From Eretmocerus hayati (taxonomy: Eukaryota > Arthropoda > Insecta > Hymenoptera > Aphelinidae), in NCBI GenBank assembly GCA_029851415.1, contig CM056743.1:3038001-3102000 (forward strand): a stretch of DNA of 64,000 bases, given 5' to 3'. Positions 24,401 to 34,816 of the stretch are shown here, in pieces. Each line of letters opens with the position of its first letter. The first letter of the stretch is position 1. The notes beneath the pieces were generated by a model. It saw only the letters and a list, made by a program, of their open reading frames with translations. It ran no database searches and was not told the DNA's origin. Position numbers and translations under genes: made by a program.

Positions 24401-25554
24401 TGAGACATAGAGACCATCACGACACGCGGAAATCCATTGTCGCCAATTCGAACCGCGCGCATACTCGATGAAAGAGCTCGTGTCGAATTCTACCCAATAC
24501 ATACATACTGATAACCCGTTTACAATTGTCGTTCGAGTGGCCGACTGCGAAAATAGCTTAGCGGAACTGTACCACCATCACATAGGAATGAACGTCGGGA
24601 AATTGGCCTAATCCCTCCTTAAAAGATATGTAGATAGGGAGAGTCAGGGTCACGAGGCGTTGTCTCCAGAGTACTTTAATGTTTATATATATTGCAGAGA
24701 CGAGGAAGAGCTTTTTGGCTTCTCATGATGATGTGATGTCGTGTATGTAAAAGCAGACCTTGACAGAGACGAAAAGGAGTGTAATACGTGGTCTGCCTTC
24801 TGAATCGCGCGCCCACTTTGTGTGTGATGCCTCTTTTGGAGGTTATGTATAGTTTGTCTTGTGTATACTCAAGAGTCTTGGTATATACCGAAACAGTAGC
24901 TACTTCCCATCAACTTCTGGCTTTAATTGAACGCTATACAGAATTGATGATTTGGTACATAGATCAGAAAATGATTCATCATCATTCTCATTATAATCCC
25001 AGATGTCAGTGGCCATGTTTTTTTTCTTTGGAGGTCAGGTCCTAGAGGATTTTTCCATACTGGCCTTGTGATCGATCATGAAGGTATCCATCACGTATTG
25101 AATTTGAACGAGTTTGATGCTGAGTGTCACGTGATATTTTAGATATGGCGATACTAGACAGGCATCAGATAGATATGTCAGAGTGTGATGAATGAAAAAT
25201 GTGTCGTGCGAAGTGGTTCCTCTATATTTACATGTGGCTGGCCTTGACTGCTCGACAAGACGGAAAGAAGGAAGTCTGCGCTCTGAAAATTGAAAGATTA
25301 GAGATGAAGCTATTCCCCTCGTGATGATGGCGTGACAAGAGTAGGTGACTCTGACCGACAAAAAGAATTTTACATAATGTACCATATACCTATTAACAGA
25401 GACAACCAAAGTTTTTCAGCAAAGTTGGGAAGAGTAATTCTTTTTTGACAGTTGGAAGAATTAATTTGCGTCCGATACTAAACTTGGAATTCTAGTTTAA
25501 AATTGTGGCCAGTCGACGTTTGGTTTCCTCAATTTCCGTCGGTTTTTGCTTCAG
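21493..25554. other. Stretch without a recognised gene
   Basis: No gene recognised. It holds a 25-base A run at 22492-22516 and a small hairpin (ATAAGAGAACGT...ACGTTTTCTCTTAT) near 22739-22770. A 15-base minus-strand segment at 24137-24151 lies between a very good acceptor tract (TTTTCTAATTTTCTATCAG) and a strong donor (GTAAGTCTC), but is too short to judge. A 51-base minus-strand segment at 25232-25282 has a good acceptor and a weak donor. Confidence 0.4.
22492..22516 (+). repeat. Poly(A) run, 25 bases
   Basis: Twenty-five consecutive A. No SINE or LINE body is recognised upstream, so it is listed as a simple repeat only. Confidence 0.9.
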
Positions 25555-25663
25555 GCAAGTTCAAATTATTGTTCCAGTACCTCTGATGAAGACTTCCAAT
25601 CACAAAATATGCTAGACACTCAGGAGAATGTGATAGAAATGTTAAAAAACATGTCACTCACTG
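25555..25663 (+). CDS. Candidate 109-base exon (ASSNYCSSTSDEDFQSQNML...)
   Basis: A strong pyrimidine tract (CGGTTTTTGCTTCAG, ending at 25554) precedes a frame that starts in phase 0 with ASSNYCSSTSDEDFQSQNML. It continues DTQENVIEMLKNMSLT and ends one base into the next codon before GTAGAT. The first part is Ser/Asp/Glu/Gln-rich, like a linker. The donor is weak, and the frame runs on to a stop at 25737, so the 3' border is uncertain. No family is recognised. Confidence 0.3.
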
Positions 25664-26857
25664 GTAGATCCGTGACATTGTTAACTACCCACCCAAGAGT
25701 GTTGTCATTAGTATATGCTTCACGACGAATCCATTGATTTTTATGCAAACCTTGTTGTGATTAACTCTTGGCAAATTCAGGATAATTATTTCAAAGCTTT
25801 TGGTTGAATCATCCGATCATGGCATAAAGTTACCAAAAACTCAGAAAAACTTGAGAGAGCTGACATATAGTTCCAATCCTACTCAATCAACACTATCAAC
25901 ATTACTAATGACTGCTCATGTGAGTTATGGTTTTAACAAAAATGATCAGAAAACAATCTATTGTAATAGATATTGAACATATTGAACATATATCGATGGA
26001 TTTAACAATTTTCCACACCAGACCTTGACGATTCATTAGCTGCTTCTCTGTCCACATTTCAAGCAGACATATGCTATAATCAAACATAAGCTCACAGAGT
26101 CAACCGTGTATACCTCGACGATCTCGCGTGTGATTTTCCATTGCAATATTATCGAGCTTATATAGGAACGAAACAGAGGCAGATTGTTGGCTTGCTTTGC
26201 ATTAAAGCCGTTGGCGCGGAAACGACCCATTTCAAAATGTGCGATTCATCGCTGTATTAGAGCCAGCTTTGCATGCATGCTTTGCTCTTTGCATACATAG
26301 CTTTTGACATTGATGTGAGCGCAACACAACTGGTGCATCAGTTTGCACAGTATATGAGTATGGTGATGATGATGTTTGCATGATGTTTGATACCTTGACG
26401 CTTTCGTGCAAGAAAATTTACACATGAGTAAGTTCTCTGGAAATCTGGATGTTATTTGTGTGAATTGGGAATTATGGTTTATGGGGGTCGAAGTGGATCT
26501 GAAATGATATCAAAGCGTTCATGATAGTTTCTTTGAGAGGAAAACACATTTGCTTGCGTCGACTCTCTAAACCCGTTGGAGTGAAATTTGACTCAAAGCT
26601 ATGAGTCAGTTTCGTGCGCACCGGACTGGAGTGATTCATCACTCCAAGCTGGAGTCAAATTTCACTCAAACGTGAGTCAATTATCACTCTCAGGATTAAG
26701 TCAAATAATTCAAAACCAAACTTTCTAACATTCTCGATATTGCAATAAAAAACCAATCCACGGCGTGCACGCATATTTGAATTGATTTCCTGGTAATACT
26801 AGTTATTAATATTCTATGAAAAATGTGTTTCACGTAAAATTTGGCATTTCTGTTCGA

Positions 26858-26928
26858 CTCGATGGGGATTTGTACCCGCACCCTCTTGATTGCCAGGCAA
26901 GTGTCTTAACCATTTAGTCCGGTGGCTG
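26858..26928 (-). pseudogene. tRNA-like sequence (SINE head or tRNA-Ala-like relic)
   Basis: On the minus strand, GCCACCGGACTAAATGGTTA resembles a tRNA 5' half with box A. CTTGCCTGGCAATCAAG forms an imperfect anticodon arm with a CTGGCAA loop (anticodon GGC). GCGGGTACAAATCCC resembles the T arm, with box B changed from GTTCGA to GTACAA. The degraded box B and weak pairing argue against a working gene. Its 5' part (GCAGCCACCGGACTAA) also forms the tip of the adjacent foldback, since GCAGCCGCCGGACTAA recurs inverted at 28232-28247. Confidence 0.45.
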
Positions 26929-28248
26929 CGTATGTTTCCGTAGGCTTTTGGGTGTCCCCGAATAAACGTAGGTTTTTCCTACGTATTTTGACCCGCTGGA
27001 TCCGAATTTCGATAGTGCGAAGTCGAAAAGTTATGCAATAATTTGTTATCAACAAATTATTATAAACAATCAAAAAGTTGCATAAATCGGCCCGGAAAAT
27101 TTTTTTTCGTATTTTTGGGGCTATTCTGAGTCGAAAAGGTCTCTTGACATTTTCGGAGAAAACCCTTAGTTTTCCCGCAAAAAATTCATAAAGTTTCCAA
27201 AAAGTCGAATTTCACGATTTTTGGGAGCTTGTAGCGTTGAGCCAAAATTTTTTTTTGGCCTACCTTGGCTTGAATTGCTCCTTCAAGTGTCAACTTCACT
27301 TGGAAAGAGCTCAGAAGCCGGAAAAATGCAACTGGTCTTTTCAGCATCGAAAAAAAGTTAACCTGTTTTTCGCGGACTCGGCTGGCTATCTCCAACCACC
27401 AATAAGGCGGTCGTGCTCTTCCGGGTGTCCCCAAATGAACGAAAGCTTCCCCAAGTATTTTCACCATATTTTCACCCGCTGAGTCCGAATTTTGATGTTG
27501 CAAAGTTAAAGGTTTTCATGAAAAATATGCAGAGACCTTTTCGGGTTAGAATAGCCCAAAAAATAGGGGAAAAAATTCATCGGATCGATAAATGCAACTT
27601 TTTGATTGTTTATAATAATTTGTTAATAACAAATGATTGCATGACTTTTCGACTTTGCAACATCAAAATTCGGACTCAGCGGGTGAAAATACTTGGGGAA
27701 GCTTTCGTTTATTTGGGGACACCCGGAAGAGCACGACCGCCTATATAGCTCAGTGTATTGGTGGTTGGACATAACCACCCGAGACCGCGAAAAACAGGTC
27801 AACTTGTTTTCGATGCTGAAAAGACCAGTTGCATTTTTCCGGCCTCTGAGCTTTTCCCAAGTGAAGTTGACACTTGAAGGAGCAGTTCAAGCCAAGGTAG
27901 GCCAAAAAAAATTGTTTGGCTCGACGCTACAACCTCTCGAAAATCGTGAAATTCGACTTTTTGAAAACTTTATGATTTTTTTGCGGGAAAACTAAGGGTT
28001 TTCATGGAAAATGTCAAGAGACCTTTTCGACTCAGAATAGCCCAAAAAATACGAAAAAAAAATTTTCGGACCGATTTATGCAACTTTTTGATTGTTTATA
28101 ATAATTTGTTAATAACAAATTATTGCATGACTTTTCGACTTCGCACTATCGAAATTCGGATTCAGCGAGTCAAAATACGTAGGAAAAACCTTCGTTTATT
28201 CGGGGACACCCAAAAGCCTACGGAAACCTACGCAGCCGCCGGACTAAT
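26914..28248. mobile_element. Nested foldback element (GGGTGTCCCC family)
   Basis: Bases 26914-27400 match the reverse complement of 27750-28248. An inner, nearly perfect inverted repeat pairs 27405-27508 with 27640-27747 (GTCGTGCTCTTCCGGGTGTC and TTCCCCAAGTATTTTC tracts). A 220-bp module ending in GGGGACACCC occurs three times: inverted at about 26945-27175, and direct at 27508-27722 and 27990-28211. The module includes TTTATAATAATTTGTTAATA. This suggests that one hairpin element inserted into, or duplicated within, another of the same family. All frames here are shadows of the symmetry. No transposase is seen. Confidence 0.8.
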
Positions 28249-28277
28249 TAGACCAAATCTGACTTTGTCATTTTATA

Positions 28278-29218
28278 AGGTCAGTGTACCCAACTTGCCC
28301 CCATTACGCCATTTCCTTAATAACTTTGGCCCATCTCCATATTTTCCAACGTACCTTAGCTCAATTCAATGCTTGTCTTAAGACCTTCAAAATAGATTGA
28401 AGTATATTAAATTTGGACCAACTGGAGCCAAACTGTTTTAATTCTCTCAAAAAGTGATTTTTGAGACTTTACAAAAGTGTGTACCCAACTTGCCCCCATT
28501 AAGCCTTTTTCTTAACAACTTTGATTTACTTCAACGACTTCCAACGTGTTTTAACTCATTTTGAAGCTTGTTTAAAGACCTTAAAAATGCACTAAACTAC
28601 GTCCAAATTGGATCAATTGGAGCCAAAACGTCTCAATTTTTCCGAAATAAATTATGGAAATCGGCGATAAAGTGTTTCTATCGCCGTGCACGCACATTTG
28701 GAGCTTTTCGGTGGTTCGAAACATTATTTCTGACCTATTTTGACGTGATAAACACGTTCTGAGTGGTAAAAAGAAGTCGTTCTGCACGCCCTTTCGAGAT
28801 AAACATATGGGGGCATGTTAAGTACACTCCGATGTTGGCATCCTTGTTTACAAATCTTCTCCGTGTTTTGCACATAAAACCGCTCCATATTCAAATTTTG
28901 CAATTTTGAAAAATGGATTTTGAAGGTCTTAAAACAAGGAATCGAATGCGCTAAGGAACGTCGAAATTGGTTGAACTCAAAGAATTTGGCACCGATTTTA
29001 CTGAAGGCGATTCCCTCGGTGCTTTCTTAGCTAAGCAATCACGAAAAATAGAAAAATCACTTTAGATTTTCTGAAGAACGCAGGAATGATTCGGAGTCGA
29101 CCCAAACTACTTACTTTCTCATATTTCAACACAACAAACGTAAAAAAAAATTGCCGGGAGGCCAAGAAGTGACCATCCCCGAGATCGGCATATGGGGGCA
29201 AGTTGGGTACACTTACCT
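28278..29218 (-). mobile_element. 941-bp TA-flanked MITE, copy 2 (inverted relative to 6944-7899)
   Basis: This is the same element as 6944-7899, in opposite orientation and similar along its whole length. Its ends read AGGTCAGTGTACCCAACTTG and, inverted, ...CACTTACCT. TA flanks both sides (28276-28277 and 29219-29220). Unlike copy 1, the distal end carries a single GTACCCAACTTGCC motif. Two independent TA-bounded copies define the element ends. Copy 2 lies inside the nest at 26563-29573, so it inserted after the outer element. Confidence 0.85.
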
Positions 29219-30140
29219 TAGTTAAGAAAGCCTATGAACGGTTGTGAATGGTCGATACGAGTTCTTAAATATATCCGAGAAGTGTTTCGGAAGGAAGCTC
29301 GGAATAGAGCAGCATCATTCAACACTTCGAAACTTCTCTACTTTCTTCATAGAAGTCCAGCAAATCATTCTGGGATTATACCCTTATCTATAAAAATCTA
29401 TTTCACTCAATGTGAGGAGTCAATTTTCACCCCAAGAAGAGTGACAATTGACTCAAGCTTGGAGCGAATGTAATATTTCTGTGGTTTCACTCCAATATGA
29501 GTCATTTTCGGTCATTCCGAGACTCACTCCAAGCTTTGTGTCAAAATTTCACTCCAACAGTTTTAGAGAGCAGACATCTCAAATAGAGAGTGTAACTTCA
29601 AAGACAATCGTTCGTGGGAGGGTTGGACTCGAAGCAATGGACTAATCTTTGAACATTTAAATTGAGTTCCAATATCTTTTCTAATGACGTTTCGACTGTT
29701 GAGATGGAGGAATTTCCTTTTCCAACAAAATCAAGTCAGTTTTTCTCTGAAAATTGGCCTTTGGGACAATAGCTCTAAGAACAATTGCTGACTTCTGTTT
29801 GGTTATTTATACAAAAGGTACCAATCTCCTGTAAATTCTCTTGTTACTTTGTTTCACATGTCAGCTATCATTTTCTTTGAGATGCCTCATGAATGTAACC
29901 CACGGATTCTTGTTGGATTTTATCACAAAACTTTTGAATTGGAGAGAGACCAAATTGGTCAGTACAGATGAAGTATTCTGTACAAAGAGTTAGTTTTCCT
30001 GTTGGCATAGGATGATTCCATGCTTACTGGACTATTGATCCAGATACAGAACAACTTAAAAACTGAAGTATCCTGGAAATTACGTGACTCTAGTTTCAGG
30101 CGTTGAATAACGTACAACTTGTCAGAGAATAGTATATAGG

Positions 30141-30335
30141 GCGCAAATGATAGTTTTCAAACTTCGAGTGACTTTTTCAGGCCCGAGACGCAGGCGAGGG
30201 TCTATAAATATTCACGGGAAAGTGAAAACCATTGCGCCCGAGTATCATACTATGTTTTTTGATCTTCTGTGAGCAAATGAAAAGCGACAAACAGTGTGCA
30301 AATGACTCATTTGCGCACAGATGATCAAAAATACT
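30141..30335 (+). repeat. Dispersed structured repeat, copy 2 (GCCCGAG family)
   Basis: It has the same motif order as 4905-5097: CGAGTGA, TTTTCAGGCCCGAG, GGCGAGGGTC, CACGGGAAAG, GCGCCCGAGTATC, then a hairpin. Here the hairpin pairs TTTTTGATCTTCTGTGAGC with GCGCACAGATGATCAAAAA. The recurring motif is GCAAATGA (at about 30143, 30273 and 30299, and inverted at 30308) instead of GCGTAAA. Pairing is kept while the stem sequence differs from copy 1. Confidence 0.65.
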
Positions 30336-31043
30336 GATTTGAGCTTATTCCAGTGGTTGAAAGCATTTTCACAGGCCTTGATCCTGGTTTTTCCGAGATT
30401 TTTTCCAATAACCGTCACCACTGCTTAAAAAATTCACGCAAAAATCAAAATGCGATTCTCAAAACTTGCCAAAACGCTCAAACTCGTCAAAATATCCGAT
30501 CGCCATACGTAAAACAGAAACGTAAAAAAGTTGACGATTCACAGACGCCCATAAAGGTGTTAATCTCGCACAAGTGTCAGTGTCGATCATAAATAAAACG
30601 CCCGCGAAGAGTCCGATACTTCAAAATCGTTGCGCAAGCCTCAATATCACACGGTTCTCTATATATTACATGAATGCATGTCTCTCTTTTTCAAGAGAGA
30701 TCTCTGGGCTTGGCTCTAATGATCCATGCAATCTCAATGAGCGATACCAGACGTCGACTTTTGAGAGCTGCACAACCTCATATTATACATTAAACACAAG
30801 ATTACACACATACATGAATGAAAGAGTGAATATATATGGATAGGCTCTTTTGGTAAGAGAACGATCTTGCCGCATCAATCACGAGCTCGTTTTCTGAGCT
30901 CTAATCAAACGGCTATCGCGGAAAACATTTACTGTAACTCTCTTATGTATTATGGAATGCAAGCTATGTATAATATGATAAATCGTAAAGCTGTCGCTGT
31001 TATTTTCTCTCATACGAATTTTGCATCATTTTGACACAGCCCA

Positions 31044-31066
31044 TATTATTATTATTATTATTATTA
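31044..31066 (+). repeat. (ATT)n microsatellite
   Basis: About seven and a half ATT units, interrupted only at the ends. Confidence 0.9.
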
Positions 31067-31100
31067 CTCGTCGTCGGCGTGGGAATCGCTTACCCTTAAG

Positions 31101-31117
31101 ACAGACAGACAGACAGA
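31101..31117 (+). repeat. (ACAG)4 microsatellite
   Basis: Four ACAG units plus one base. Confidence 0.85.
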
Positions 31118-34100
31118 GAATCTCTAATATGTTAGATTGCATTCTTTGAATTAAATTACGAATGAAATTTTCTTACAATTACTTCCACGTTAATATGACT
31201 GTATTGTGTACCTAGTTCGCGTATTTGGAGCGTATAATTGATTTGAAAAAAATTCATCTGCGGGGATACCTATCTGTTTGCCTTCCTAAGTTAAAAACAT
31301 CGCGCAATGAGATCGAGTGTACTCGCGTCTATTTACTTGAGTTTCACATTTCAGTGGTGATATGACCGTATTGTGTGTTTAGTTGGTATAGAGTTTTACG
31401 TAATATTATGTGCGGAATGAAAATTACGAACAATAACAATTCGTGTGATGTGTATATGCACAATTATCAAACTATGGGAAACGAGCTTTTTGCCAATTTT
31501 ACAAAGAGAGAATGGGCTATATTTCGATTGTTTGCGAACTAGATGACAAGATATCTTGCGATGAGTGCTGTGAATTTATGCTTCTGGGGTATTTTTCGCA
31601 TTTAGTGTTTGTCGGGCGACGGCCAGTGTGGCGTGGTAACTCGGTGGCTAAGACGTCAGACTCGATTGTGGCTGCTCGCCAGAATGCAATCGTGTTGTTT
31701 ATCCGAGATTAAATGAATGATCTATTTATTCCAAAATATACTCTTGTTTGTGTTTCCAAGTCGAAAATTATGCATTGGTCACCTTTGCTTACTTGAAGCC
31801 GGTCAATTTTTTTGTAATTGAAAATGATTCGTTATGATGTGATATTGGAAATTCACAAAAAAAATGACACTCGTGCTCATAGGGTATAGTACTGTCTAGA
31901 ATACTTCAAAACATGAACCATTTTGCAGGATTTTTTGTCCCAACAGTTTGTCGGAAAACCGCTTCGAACCTTGTGTAGTACTCCGGATAAAAATCAATAC
32001 AATATGATCATATAAGAACATACTGTTCTAAAACAGTGTATTCACGTATGATCATAGCGAACAAATATTTGATAATGACTTCCCGGGTTCACGTGACCTT
32101 GACGGGTCTTAATTCATTTTCCATGGATGGTCAACATGATTTTCTGTACGAAAACTAACTAATGGAGTCAATTCGATGCAATAAAACCGAGAAAATGAGT
32201 GAGAAGCTCTTAGAGGATGGGATGAATAATAAGAATTTGGTGAAAAAAAGTTAATGCATAGTTTCATACTGCTGAAAAGTCCTATGTGAGGTTCAAAGTC
32301 TTTCAATGAAAAAAGAAGTAGAAAGATTATGGAAGACTACGTAGCTTCTTTTGAGTTCACTTCTTCGATACTTGGAAAATTTTTTTATCTCAAAAATTCT
32401 TCAACTCAAGTTTTAATGTATCAAATTGACTCAACCGAGTGGTTTTTTAAAAAGAAATTTTGTAACCCATCGAATGAAAATACTCTCAGAGTGACGAAGG
32501 ATCAGGAAATCACGCTCGGGAAATCATCATCAAAAATTAAGACATCAGATCATAGTGTCCTCATTTTTACATGGGATTTTATAATACTTAAACCTTCTCT
32601 AATTGATTTCCGTCATTCAGACAGGCTGAAGGAGTGAAAATTGTCATTTTGAATAAGTGCAACGATTGTGCATAGAAAAGTGAGAGTCTCCGGGTTCATT
32701 TTAAAATTTTTGCTGAGTATCTATACTTTGTTGATCGAAAACAGTTAAAGCTTGAAAAAAATTAGTCATGTCCGCAAAATTTCTCAAAAAAAGGTAAATC
32801 TATGCTGTGATTACTTTGTTCAAGGAAGACGGGCTCGAAGACGGGTCGATTGAGAGATGATTGGGTAGAAAGTAAAAAAACCAAGTTCCATAAGAAATCT
32901 AGCACGTGCGTCAAAATATTGCATCCCTCGTCAAAGATAAAATTAATTCCTTCTATTAAAACTACTCGTGTTGTTCTCTTTGCCTTGTGTTTTCGATATA
33001 CAGTTTATCATACCTCCTGACAAAGTTCATGCACGCAAGTACACGTCAAGGTGGCAATTTATCTAAACTACTCTTCCAGAATGTGGTCATTGTTCAGCAA
33101 CTACTCTTTTCAATTCTTCTTATCATAAATTCATTATGTAAGTAATTTTGTTATAAACGACGTTAGTGCCTTCAAACTACCCGGTTGAAAGTGTTTTGAC
33201 ACAATACAAAGATATTGAACATAACCAATTCTTTATTCCTTTGTATCTTACTTCTCGAGCAGTTTTTGAATACTTTATCAGTACCATGAAAACTTAGAAA
33301 GCAAAAAATGCCATGTTCTGGTTTCTCTTCGTACAAAATTTACTATACTTTTCGATACTTTTGGTATAATGATTCAAGAACTGTAAATGGAAATTACTGA
33401 GCAACCTTTCGTCCCTTGCCAAATCTTGAAATAACGAAAGTAGATACGGAAGTCCTATCAGTTTTAATTAAAAGTCATCAGGGTATAGAATTGTTTGTCT
33501 GGATTTGCCACAAGTATGTATTATCTCAGAATTCATTAGAAAATTTTACGAATTTTCATTCCGCATACCAAATAATGATCACCAGCCCATAAAATCCTTG
33601 AAAAACCCATACAATTCAATGACCCGTGGACCAGATTTCAAATCTTGTGATGGTCAAAAACAAATGTACGACGAGAAATGCATGCACTCGTCAAAGAACA
33701 TCCAATCACGTTCCCTACAAAACTTATTCCCAGGGCATCCATGCTCGTCTTCGTTGCATAAAAATGAGCGAACAAGATGAAAATCAGCAGCTACAACATA
33801 ACAAAAAAACGAATCGTGAAGAAAAGAAAAAGGAGCAGACGACGGAAGAGCTCCGTATTGTTGTTTGGCATGAAGCCAAAGCTTCCTTATTGATCATCTC
33901 ACGTCGAGATAGTCATTATGTAGGCTCACGTCTCTTTTCTCTCTCTCTCTCTCTGTAAGAGTTTCACTCCCATGCATATTCCCTGTAAACACACTGGCGC
34001 TAAAATTCAAACTGTCCCCTCGAACAGCGTGGCACACACAGAATCCGGATTTATGCGACGACAGTGACAAAAGTCAGAGCTTGGTACAACGCCGTAAACA

Positions 34101-34299
34101 CGCCTGATGACATATCCCAACGACCTAACCTTCACAAACACATACAAACATAACCTATATATATCTATACGTTGAAAATGTCTCAGTGCGACACCCCATG
34201 GATTTTGTACTCGACATGATACAAACTTTCGTCGTTTTTATTTTCATTGGAAGCCGGAATTTCCGGCACGTCGATGAGTAAAGTCTCAATATCAATTAC

Positions 34300-34816
34300 C
34301 TTCTTGCGAATTCCTTACATAGCTCTACGTATTTTGTCTTATCCAAGATCGATGTTTCAAGGATATAGTATACATAGCTTGTTGGATCTATCCCAAGATT
34401 CGATACAATTCGCATCCTCTGGAGTCTTGTTTTCTGTGAACAACTGGAGATACTTATTGGTGCTTCAGATTGAATTTCAACTCTGGCAGGTATTATACAG
34501 AATGGAAGAAGGAAAATTCTGTCTTCTGGAGAGAATTTCATCCCAGAGACAATTGCTTCAGAATAGCTGTTTCGCATTCTGAGGAGGGCATGGCTCTCTT
34601 TCATTCTGTCTCTGTATCTACTGCGATATTGCAATGTCTCTTCAAATGACAGCTGCTGTTGGCTCCGTATGATATAGAAAGAGCTGAACGTTATCTCGTT
34701 CGATGAGGATGTCTCAGCTTTCATAGGTTTCACTTGGTGAATCTTTTTTATCTCTTTTTTGCCCAGTTTAATGGAAATAATCGTAACTCTTGCTGTAGCT
34801 TCTGTTTGTTTGAAAT
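34300..34816 (-). CDS. Candidate 517-base internal exon, unknown protein
   Basis: On the minus strand a long pyrimidine-rich acceptor (TTTTTTTCAATTCG...TTTACAG) ends at 34817, and AAG|GTAATTGAT at 34300 gives a fair donor. Between them 171 codons are open, with two bases completing the first codon and two left at the end. The stretch is basic at the start (KLGKKEIKKIHQVK), then SFEETLQYRSRYRDRMKES, a hydrophobic piece (RIFLLPFCIIPARVEI) and a C-terminal SYVYYILETSILDKTKYVEL. No family is recognised, and no signal peptide or repeat is visible. An open frame this long is unlikely by chance at this base composition, which makes it the best exon candidate here. It could also be a transposon relic. 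Confidence 0.4.

Larger units (their letters stand above)
26563..29573. mobile_element. Transposon nest inside a split TIR element (CTCTCTAAA...GGAGTGAAATT ends)
   Basis: The left end CTCTCTAAACCCGTTGGAGT at 26563 matches the reverse complement of the right end near 29573, CTCTCTAAAACTGTTGGAGT, and similarity continues through GAAATTTGAC. Next to each end lie further GAGTCAAATT and TTCACTC motifs (26563-26700 and about 29405-29573). The two halves look like one element of perhaps 300 bp, split by later insertions at about 26700-29400. The insertions are a tRNA-like head with the foldback at 26858-28248, and the MITE at 28278-29218. That the two ends belong to one element is inferred. Confidence 0.55.
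29574..34299. other. Stretch without a recognised gene
   Basis: Apart from the repeat at 30141-30335 and the simple repeats listed separately, nothing is recognised. A possible acceptor at 30100 is followed by ALNNVQLVRE and a stop, too little to call. Plus-strand frames at 32329-32637 and 33505-33958 are 91-110 codons, within chance range. A (TC)n tract lies at 33937-33954. Confidence 0.45.

Noticed and set aside
25232..25282. 51-base minus-strand segment with a good acceptor
   Set aside because: All three frames are open and the donor (GTAAAT) is weak, so no frame can be chosen. It also lies close to a plus-strand candidate.
27186..28381. Several frames of 81-125 codons that resemble each other on both strands
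   Set aside because: They lie in the foldback element and resemble each other only because the DNA is palindromic.
31630..31690. tRNA-like 5' half (GTGGCTAAGACGTCAGACT) on the plus strand
   Set aside because: Box A-like sequence only. No T arm or box B follows, so neither a tRNA nor a SINE head can be supported.
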